From: JADLEX01 sp964586775
GTDB lineage: Bacteria; Lernaellota; Lernaellaia; JACKCT01
NCBI GenBank assembly: GCA_964586775.1
Contig: CAZPJD010000071.1
Span: forward strand, 1-13,174
Direction: 5' to 3'
DNA: 13,174 nucleotides
Below are positions 6,834 to 13,109 of the stretch, piece after piece. Within the stretch, counting starts at the first letter, position 1; every line of letters starts with the position of its first letter. The notes under the pieces are model-generated. The model was given only the letters and a program-made list of their open reading frames with translations. It was not told the DNA's origin and ran no database searches. The position numbers and the translations under genes are program-made.

Positions 6834-8144
6834 ATGATGAGCCGGAAACACCCCGTTCTGTGTCTGTTGATGACCCTCGCGTTCGGGCTCGCGACCTTCG
6901 CCTGCGCCGGCGGGGACGATGACGACGACGAATCGGCCGGCGACGACGACGCGGACGACGACACGTCGGGCGAAGAGGTCTGGACCGATCCGGACACCGC
7001 TCTCGGCTGGCAGAACGGGGAAACCGTCGGGAACGAATCGATGATCGCGGCGGATGCCGCGACCTACTGCGACGCCCTGACGTGGGCGGGCTTCGACGAC
7101 TGGCGGCTGCCGACGATCGGTGAGCTGCGCGGGCTCGTGCGCGGCTGCGAGGAAACGGCGGCCGGCGGATCGTGCCAGGTGCGCGACGACTGCACGGCGC
7201 TCGATTGCTGGACGGTGAACTGCGACGGCTGCTCTTCGGGCGCCGGCCTCGGCGCGGACGGCGCATACGTGAGCGACGAACTCAAAGGGCAGCTCGCGGG
7301 ACACTGGTCCACGACGGACGTCTCCGGGCTCGACAGCGCCACATGGACGGCGGACTTTCAGACCGCGCAGGTCGATTTCAACGACCAGTCCGAACGCACC
7401 GCGCGTTGCGTGCGCGGCGCGGGCTCCGGAATCACGGACGAAACGGGAGAGGCCTATCGCGTGTCGGTGGTGGTGTTCGTCGGTACGTTGACCCCGGGCG
7501 ATCCATCCCCGCTGCAGGGCGCGCATTGCGAGCTGATCGACCTCGACGGCGAAGCGCCCGCCGAGCCCGTGACGGTGAAGACGGACGAGTACGGATGGTG
7601 CGCCATGGCGTTCAACCAGCCCTTTGACACGTACTCGGTCAAGCTGACCGCCTCGGGCTTTCAGGACACCTACGTTTATCATTACCCGCGATTCAACAAG
7701 GACGCCGACGGCAACCACTGGGGCTGGATCACGACGATGCAGACGGCGGAGGTGACGGCCGGGTTCATGGACCTCGTGGGCCTCAGTCCCGAAAGCGGAA
7801 CGGGCATCGTTTCCGGAAGAGTCCAATGGGCGCCCGCAACACCCAGCCCCAGCGTTGGCGCCCAGTGGGTGGGATGCGCGGAGGTCTCGCCGGTGGTGGA
7901 CGACTTTTATTACGTGGATGCGGTCGGCGAGCTCACGAACGCCGTGACCTCGACGACGCCCGCGAACGCGGCGTTCTGCGCATTCAATCAGGATCCCGGC
8001 GCGATGGAATTCACGGCGACGGTGGACGACCTGATCGAATCCACGGGCGAATTCGAGGTGCATCCCGACGCCTGGGTGAACGTGATGATCGTCTATCCCG
8101 ATTCCGAATATCCGGAAAATCCCACGCCCGATTCGTGCGTGTGA
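6834..8144 (+). CDS. Asp-rich lipoprotein B, DUF1566-like domain, paralogue of A
   Basis: A 436-residue predicted lipoprotein. Its signal peptide ends TFAC with C24 as the lipid site, followed by AGG and an acidic tether (residues 28-43). Residues 50-197 carry the DUF1566-like domain: ALGWQNG at 56-62, WAGFDDWRLPTIGELRGLVR at 84-103, CQVRDDC at 114-120 and ARCVRGAGSG at 190-199. The remaining half is beta-rich with a GEAY start and ends in EYPENPTPDSCV, nearly the same as lipoprotein A. Order, motifs and ends show a tandem gene duplication, with the C-terminal half diverged more than the N-terminal one. GGAG (6826-6829) is 4 bases from ATG 6834 and 7 from ATG 6837, so either may be used. Function unknown; presumably a surface binding or structural role. 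Confidence 0.85.
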   Translation: MMSRKHPVLCLLMTLAFGLATFACAGGDDDDDESAGDDDADDDTSGEEVWTDPDTALGWQNGETVGNESMIAADAATYCDALTWAGFDDWRLPTIGELRGLVRGCEETAAGGSCQVRDDCTALDCWTVNCDGCSSGAGLGADGAYVSDELKGQLAGHWSTTDVSGLDSATWTADFQTAQVDFNDQSERTARCVRGAGSGITDETGEAYRVSVVVFVGTLTPGDPSPLQGAHCELIDLDGEAPAEPVTVKTDEYGWCAMAFNQPFDTYSVKLTASGFQDTYVYHYPRFNKDADGNHWGWITTMQTAEVTAGFMDLVGLSPESGTGIVSGRVQWAPATPSPSVGAQWVGCAEVSPVVDDFYYVDAVGELTNAVTSTTPANAAFCAFNQDPGAMEFTATVDDLIESTGEFEVHPDAWVNVMIVYPDSEYPENPTPDSCV

Positions 8145-8160
8145 CGCGCGTCCCTCGCGA

Positions 8161-8208
8161 CGGCGGCGAACTCCCCGTTCGCGCGGGGCCGCCGCCGATT
8201 GCGTTTTG
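8161..8208 (+). terminator. Likely Rho-independent terminator after lipoprotein B
   Basis: CGGCGGC (8161-8167) pairs with GCCGCCG (8191-8197), and inside it CCCCG (8173-8177) pairs with CGGGG (8184-8188) around a TTCGCG loop. The stem is followed by ATTGCGTTTT, a broken T-run. It begins 16 bases after the stop codon of lipoprotein B. The T-rich part overlaps the -35 box of the next candidate promoter. Confidence 0.5.
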
Positions 8209-8227
8209 GGGGTCCGTGTCGTAGAAA
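8199..8227 (+). promoter_or_regulatory. Candidate promoter of the MCE gene
   Basis: TTGCGT (8199-8204), 17 bases, TAGAAA (8222-8227). The -10 matches four of six and the -35 three of six consensus bases. The start codon is 31 bases beyond the -10 box. Together with the hairpin before it, this suggests the MCE gene has its own transcript. Confidence 0.38.
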
Positions 8228-8258
8228 ATCCCCACCGTAACGCGGCCTTGGGAGATCC

Positions 8259-9776
8259 ATGCGAAAACTCACGACGGAGACGAAGGTCGGCATCTTCTTT
8301 GTCGCCGTCTTTCTGCTCATCGCATGGATTTCGACGCGCCTCGGCGACTACGCCATCGGCGAAAAATACCCGCTCAAGTATTCGGCGCGCTTCCCCACCG
8401 CGGCGGGCATCCAGAAAGACACCAAGGTCTATCTCGCGGGCATCAAGATCGGCGTGGTTGAGGACACGCGGCTCGACGGCGGCAAGGCGCTGGTCGCGAT
8501 GAAGATCACCGCCGATGCGAAGATCCCCGACGACAGCCGCATCTCGATCGCGAGCCACGGATTCCTCGGCCAGAAGTACATCGAGATTCTGCCCGGCGCG
8601 AGCACGCGACTTCTGGAATCGGGCAAGGAGTTCGAGAACGTCGACGACTCGGGCGACCTGGCCGCGCTGACCGGCAACCTCAACGACGTGGCCGAGGACA
8701 TCAAAGCGGTCACGACGAACCTGCGCGAGGTCTTCGGCGGCGAAGAGGGGCAAGAAGGCATTCGCGACGTCTTCATCTCGCTCAACACGATCACCACGTC
8801 GCTCGCCGACACCCTCGAGGCCAATCAGGATCGCATGGATGCGATCATGGCCAACGTCGAGACCTTTTCGGGCAACCTGTCGTATGTGACGACGAAAAAC
8901 CGCGAGGAGATGTCGCGCACCATCGCCGCGCTGCCCGCGATCGCCGAGAACCTCAAGGAGATCAGCGGTCACCTCGCCACGGTGATGTCAAGCAACCGTG
9001 AGGACATCTCGGCGACGCTCGAAAATCTGGTGGGGGTGACCGAAAACCTTTCGCGCAGCCTCGAGGCCTTCGCCAACGTCGCGCAAAAGATCGACGACGG
9101 ACAGGGCACGCTGGGTAAGCTCGTCAACGACGACGAGACGATCACCTCGCTCAACGAAGCCGTGAGCGGCATCAACGACTACGTGCAGCGGCTCACGCGT
9201 CTCGAGATGGAGTTCAAATACCGCGGCGAGTACCACATCGAGCAGCAGGAGGCGAAGAGCTTTTTCGCGCTCAACATCCGGCCCAATTTCGACAAGGTCT
9301 ATATGCTCGCCCTCGTCGATTCGCCCAAGGGACGCACCCGCACCACCGAGATCGAGACGACCACGGTGGAAAACCCCGGCGCGGCGGACGAGGACACGTC
9401 GGTCAAGAACGAGACGCGGCGCGTGACGAGCGACGAGCTGCTCATCAGCGCGCAGTTCGGCAAGCGGTGGCACGATTTCCTGTTCCGCGGCGGCATCATC
9501 GAATCCAAGGGCGGCGTCGGCGTCGAGTATTTCCTGTTCAAGGACCACCTCGACATCGCGTTCGAGGCGTCGGACTTCTCCAAGGACAACAACCCGCGCC
9601 TGAAGACCTGGCTCGACGTCATGTTTCTCGATCACTTCTTCGTGACGGCGGGTGTGGACGACTTCATCAACAAGTACGACGATCCGCGCTGGTTCCTGGG
9701 CGCGGGGCTCTACTTCAACGACCGCGACCTGTCGATCCTCGCGTCGCGCCTGCCCACGGGCGGAGGCGTGCCTTAA
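8259..9776 (+). CDS. MCE domain protein, MlaD type with long helical region and beta-rich C-terminus
   Basis: A 505-residue protein of the MCE family, which forms hexameric lipid conduits in the envelope. One membrane helix (about 10-26) anchors it in the inner membrane. Residues 35-115 are the MCE domain, with GIQKDTKVYLAGIKIGVVE (50-68) and the ISIASHGFLGQKYIEILPG stretch (95-113) that MlaD proteins share. Residues 135-312 are long amphipathic helices, including GQGTLGKLVNDD (281-292), a pattern typical of MCE proteins after the domain. Residues 320-505 are beta-rich with alternating hydrophobics, ending GAGLYFNDRDLSILASRL, resembling an outer-membrane barrel; E. coli MlaD (about 180 residues) has none of this. 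GGAG lies 4 bases before the ATG. It probably works with the MlaF-like ATPase at 3461 and an MlaE permease encoded elsewhere. Confidence 0.9.
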   Translation: MRKLTTETKVGIFFVAVFLLIAWISTRLGDYAIGEKYPLKYSARFPTAAGIQKDTKVYLAGIKIGVVEDTRLDGGKALVAMKITADAKIPDDSRISIASHGFLGQKYIEILPGASTRLLESGKEFENVDDSGDLAALTGNLNDVAEDIKAVTTNLREVFGGEEGQEGIRDVFISLNTITTSLADTLEANQDRMDAIMANVETFSGNLSYVTTKNREEMSRTIAALPAIAENLKEISGHLATVMSSNREDISATLENLVGVTENLSRSLEAFANVAQKIDDGQGTLGKLVNDDETITSLNEAVSGINDYVQRLTRLEMEFKYRGEYHIEQQEAKSFFALNIRPNFDKVYMLALVDSPKGRTRTTEIETTTVENPGAADEDTSVKNETRRVTSDELLISAQFGKRWHDFLFRGGIIESKGGVGVEYFLFKDHLDIAFEASDFSKDNNPRLKTWLDVMFLDHFFVTAGVDDFINKYDDPRWFLGAGLYFNDRDLSILASRLPTGGGVP

Positions 9777-9783
9777 ACCGAAG

Positions 9784-9802
9784 GCGGCGATCCCATCGCC
9801 GC
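9784..9802 (+). terminator. Short perfect hairpin after the MCE gene
   Basis: GCGGCGAT (9784-9791) and ATCGCCGC (9795-9802) form an 8-base stem with a CCC loop, 7 bases after the stop codon. No T-run follows, so it may be a stability element or a Rho-assisted end rather than a true intrinsic terminator. Confidence 0.4.
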
Positions 9803-9870
9803 GCGCATTCCGCGTGACGCGTTTCATTGTTGCATCGGCGACAGATCTTCAGTCGCCCCCGGACAATTCG

Positions 9871-9907
9871 CCTTCACCCCGCGCCCCTCGCACATCCCCT
9901 TCACCCC
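9871..9907. repeat. Degenerate remnant related to the palindromic element
   Basis: CCTTCACCCC occurs twice (9871-9880 and 9898-9907) around GCGCCCCTCG. This resembles the CCCTCACCCC-GCCCCTCG leader of the intact copies at 6752 and 13110 but lacks the palindrome arms. It lies in the 260-base gap between the MCE gene and the next gene; apart from this, the preceding hairpin and an AT-rich patch at 9969-9979 I see nothing in that gap. Confidence 0.35.
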
Positions 9908-10002
9908 AACGGTCATGCCTGAAGTGCGAGTTGGGCACGCGCCATCGAAAACCGTTGAAGTGACGGGATTAAAAAATATCCGAATGCCCATGACTCACGA
10001 TC

Positions 10003-10030
10003 TTGCCGCGCGGCGCGCACGGTGTAACGT
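10003..10030 (+). promoter_or_regulatory. Candidate promoter directly before the SGNH-like gene
   Basis: TTGCCG (10003-10008), 16 bases, TAACGT (10025-10030), with TG directly ahead of the -10. The same TAACGT occurs in the minus-strand candidate at 1512. A transcript would start about 7 bases on, at or next to the ATG at 10037, which has no Shine-Dalgarno. The match to consensus is moderate. Confidence 0.3.
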
Positions 10031-10036
10031 GACCCC

Positions 10037-10804
10037 ATGGCCTTTGACGACGAACCCGAACCCGACCTGCCGCGCCTCGAACACGAGCCCCGGCTGGCCG
10101 AACGCATCCGCGACCGCCGCCCCGAACGCAAGCCGCGTTCACCGGTCGTGATGATCGCAGTCAATCTCGCGCTGCTCGCGTTCCTCGCGGTGATCGTTCG
10201 TTACGTCATCATGCCCGACCTGCTTCATGAGGCCGCAAAACCGACCGCCCCGGCGTCGCCCGACGTTTCCGATCTCGTCGCGATTGAGGACGGTTTCGCC
10301 GTGATCCGCGCAACCGGCGCGCGGATCGCCCTGGCCCCTCCCGAGGGGGTGTCGCGCATCGTCTTCGTCGGCGACTGGGCCGCCGCGCTCGGCAAGCCCG
10401 ACCGCGCTCGCGCGCTCGACGGCGTGTCGGTGCTGATGAACGCGGTGCTGGGCGGGCGCGCGCTCGACATCGTCATCATCGACGCACCGGCGTTCACGCT
10501 CGACGACGTGGCGCGGCTCGCGGGTTTTTCCGCGAGTCTGCGTCCGTCGCTCGTTGCGCTCGTGCCCGCCGCGACGGCGGAAGCGCCCGGCATGGACGCC
10601 TCTGCGGCCCTTCGGGCGGCGCTTGAGGTTCTCGCAGCCCGGGAAGTCCCCGTCGCCGTGTGGGGACACGCGCCGAAACTCCCCGGCGCGCAGGCGATCG
10701 CGATCGAATCGGGCGCGACGTACTTCGACGAGGCTGTGATGGAAGGCGCCGATCGCGCGACGCGCGAGGCCGCCGCCGCCGAATGGCTCGCGCGAAACCT
10801 TTAG
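10037..10804 (+). CDS. Membrane-anchored SGNH-hydrolase-like protein lacking the catalytic Ser
   Basis: A 255-residue protein. Residues 1-35 are charged and cytosolic (acidic, then Arg-rich), 36-59 a single membrane helix, and the rest lies outside, an N-in anchor. Residues 107-185 resemble the SGNH/GDSL hydrolase core: RIVFVGDWAAALG (107-119) at the place of the GDS block, LDIVIIDAPAFTLDDVARL (143-161) at the second block, and RPSLVALVP (169-177) at the strand before the GxND block. The nucleophile Ser is Trp114, and GxND reads PAAT, so this looks like a pseudo-hydrolase. Some SGNH-like proteins of this layout are paired with polysaccharide O-acetylation, but that is only a family parallel. 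No clear Shine-Dalgarno is seen. The GH172-type gene follows after 37 bases. The fold call is by pattern only. Confidence 0.6.
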   Translation: MAFDDEPEPDLPRLEHEPRLAERIRDRRPERKPRSPVVMIAVNLALLAFLAVIVRYVIMPDLLHEAAKPTAPASPDVSDLVAIEDGFAVIRATGARIALAPPEGVSRIVFVGDWAAALGKPDRARALDGVSVLMNAVLGGRALDIVIIDAPAFTLDDVARLAGFSASLRPSLVALVPAATAEAPGMDASAALRAALEVLAAREVPVAVWGHAPKLPGAQAIAIESGATYFDEAVMEGADRATREAAAAEWLARNL

Positions 10805-10835
10805 TTGCGTGCCGCGCCCCGCTTCGTGCTACAAA
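10805..10835 (+). promoter_or_regulatory. Candidate promoter of the GH172-type gene
   Basis: TTGCGT (10805-10810), 19 bases, TACAAA (10830-10835), with TGC before the -10 as in extended -10 promoters. The expected start of transcription, about 7 bases on, falls on the ATG at 10842, which would make the mRNA leaderless. The spacer is longer than ideal. Confidence 0.33.
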
Positions 10836-10841
10836 CGAAGG

Positions 10842-13103
10842 ATGATCCGCGCCGCTCTCACGGTGATATTTGCGTTCGTCGCGCTCGCGCCCGCCGCGTG
10901 GGCCTTTCCCACGGGCGCGGATCTGCCGAACGCCTTCGAACGTTTGCCCGAGCAGCGCGTTCCCGCGCTCGTGCGGCAGGATTCGAGCCGCGACCGCCGC
11001 GGCTTCAACGACGACGGCTTTGCCGGGACGTATTCGTTCCTGTACCGCGACGACGCGGACCGCTACGTGCTGGTGGACGAGGCGGGGGCGGGTTGCGTGG
11101 AACGGATCTGGTTCACGAATTTGTCCACGTCGGGCGATCTGCTGGTCTGGATCGACGGCGAGAGCGATCCGACGATCGACCTGCCGATTGAGGATTTCGT
11201 CTCGGGCGCGACGCCGCCCTTCGATTTTCCCATCGCGGGCGACGATATCGTGTCGTCGGGCGGATTTTATAACTATACGCCGATATGTTTTCGCACGTCG
11301 CTGAAAATTGCCACGACGGGGCTGCCGCATTTCTACAACATCAACTTCGAGAAATACGCGAACGGCGAAGGCGTCACGCCCTTCGAGAATGACATCGATC
11401 TGGCGGAGTCGCTCGCCGATTGGGCGAACGCGGGCGACGACCCCAAGCCCCCGATGGACGGCGAGACGATCGTCGGCGAGCTGGGCGTCGCGCCCGGTGA
11501 GACGGCGCTGGTGGCGGGCCGCGAGGGCGCGGGGCACATCGCCGGGCTGCGGTTTCGCCTCGACATGCCGCAAGACGAAACGTGGCGGGACGTGCGCCTG
11601 CGCATCCGCTTCGACGGCGCGGCCCATCCGCAGGTTGACGCGCCGCTGCCCGATTTCTTTCTCGCGCTGCACGCGCAGATCGAGCCGCGCGCGCTGCCCG
11701 TGGGCGCGGCGGACGAATGGTTCTATTGCTGGTTCCCGATGCCGTTCTGGCGCGGTTTCGAGGTCGAGCTGGCGAACGACGGCGCTTCGACGGTCGAGAC
11801 CGAGTACGAGGTTCTCGTCGCCGACGCACCCTACGAGATCCACGCGGGGCATTTCCACGCGCTGGGCAGGTCGGAAGTCACCCGGCTCGGCGTCGATTAC
11901 ACGATGCTCGATGCGGCCGGGCGCGGGCACTACGTCGGCAGCGCGATCACGATGCGCGGCGTGCCGGTGCGCCTGTTTCTGGAAGGCGACGAGCGCGTTC
12001 ACGTGAACGGCTCGCGCTCGCCCGCGCTCTACGGCACGGGCACCGAGGACTATTACAACGGCGGTTGGTATTTCAATCAGGGCCTTTTCACCCTTCCCAC
12101 GCACGGCTACGTCGGCCACACGAACACGGCGCTTTACGACATCACCTCGGTCTATCGTTTCCACATCGCCGATCCGCTGCCCTTCATGGATGGTTTGCAC
12201 TTCGGCATCGAGCATGACCTGCTCAACATCCTTCCCGCCGAGGACTATCGCAGTGTGGCGTACTGGTACGGCGCGCCGGACCGCGCGCTTGCGCTCGCGG
12301 CGACGATCGACGTGGGCGATCCCGCCAGCGAGGCCGAAGCCGACTATGAGGCCGAGGGTCGCCTCGGCGTGGAACTCGATTCGTTCTTCGAGGGCGATCG
12401 CGACCGCGAGCACGTGGTGGAATACGGTTACGAAATCGATATGGCGTCCCAGTTCACCGTGGCGATCAACCCGCACAACGATGGCGTGCTCCTGCGACGC
12501 ACTACCGATGCCGCGACCGAGGGGCAAGAGGCGCGCGTCTTTGTGGACGGCGAGGACGCGGGCGTGTGGCGGCGGCGCGGCGCGAACACCTGGCGGCGGA
12601 TGCTCGAAGACGATTATTTGATCTACGCCGCGCACACACGAGGCAAGCGCGAGATCACGGTGCGTCTCGAGAACCTCCGCGACGACCGGCCGTGGATCGA
12701 GTTCGCGTGGCGTGTGTTCACGACGCACACGGCGCTGCCCTCGCGCGTCGAATCGCTCGCGCTCGATTGGGCGGAGGGCGCGCCGGCGCTCGGCGAATTC
12801 GGGGAGCTCGCCGCGATGGGGACGTATTGGGATGGCTCGACCGAAGACATGACGGGCCTCGTGACGTGGAGGGTGAACGGGCCGGGCGGATACTCGCTCT
12901 CGTACGGGCGGTTTCGCGCCGACACCTGCGGCGACTACGAAATCGTGGCGAGCGTGAACGGCATCTACTCCAATACGCTCGCCGTCTCGTGGCCGTGCTG
13001 CGACGACGACTCCGATGACGACAGCGACGACGAAGCTGCGTCGGACGATGACGCGGCGGGCGATGACGACGACTCGTCCGACGACGACGGTTGCGGATGC
13101 TGA
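10842..13103 (+). CDS. Secreted DUF2961 (GH172-type) protein with Ig-like domain and Asp-rich Cys tail
   Basis: A 753-residue exported protein. Residues 1-21 are a signal peptide ending AWA. Residues 45-480 match DUF2961, now GH172, whose studied members act on fructofuranosyl or arabinofuranosyl sugars. Signs are SSRDRRGFNDDGFAGTYSF (48-66), AGCVERIWFTN (83-93), WFPMPFWRGFEVEL (297-310), FLEGDERVHVNG (379-390) and YGTGTEDYYNGGW (397-409). The two catalytic Glu of the family probably correspond to the acidic cluster 381-384 and E402. Residues 500-635 may be a further beta domain; 640-717 look like a bacterial Ig-like domain (GTYWDGSTEDMTGLVTW). Residues 719-753 are CC, then Asp/Ser-rich, then terminal GCGC. 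ATG 10842 is preferred because the signal peptide starts there; GTG 10809 would add 11 charged residues. The substrate is not known. Confidence 0.85.
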   Translation: MIRAALTVIFAFVALAPAAWAFPTGADLPNAFERLPEQRVPALVRQDSSRDRRGFNDDGFAGTYSFLYRDDADRYVLVDEAGAGCVERIWFTNLSTSGDLLVWIDGESDPTIDLPIEDFVSGATPPFDFPIAGDDIVSSGGFYNYTPICFRTSLKIATTGLPHFYNINFEKYANGEGVTPFENDIDLAESLADWANAGDDPKPPMDGETIVGELGVAPGETALVAGREGAGHIAGLRFRLDMPQDETWRDVRLRIRFDGAAHPQVDAPLPDFFLALHAQIEPRALPVGAADEWFYCWFPMPFWRGFEVELANDGASTVETEYEVLVADAPYEIHAGHFHALGRSEVTRLGVDYTMLDAAGRGHYVGSAITMRGVPVRLFLEGDERVHVNGSRSPALYGTGTEDYYNGGWYFNQGLFTLPTHGYVGHTNTALYDITSVYRFHIADPLPFMDGLHFGIEHDLLNILPAEDYRSVAYWYGAPDRALALAATIDVGDPASEAEADYEAEGRLGVELDSFFEGDRDREHVVEYGYEIDMASQFTVAINPHNDGVLLRRTTDAATEGQEARVFVDGEDAGVWRRRGANTWRRMLEDDYLIYAAHTRGKREITVRLENLRDDRPWIEFAWRVFTTHTALPSRVESLALDWAEGAPALGEFGELAAMGTYWDGSTEDMTGLVTWRVNGPGGYSLSYGRFRADTCGDYEIVASVNGIYSNTLAVSWPCCDDDSDDDSDDEAASDDDAAGDDDDSSDDDGCGC

Positions 13104-13109
13104 CGCAAC

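Noticed and set aside
6759..8972. Long minus-strand open frame (737 codons) across lipoprotein B and the MCE gene
   Set aside because: It crosses two clear plus-strand genes, a terminator hairpin and the palindrome, and has no protein family pattern.
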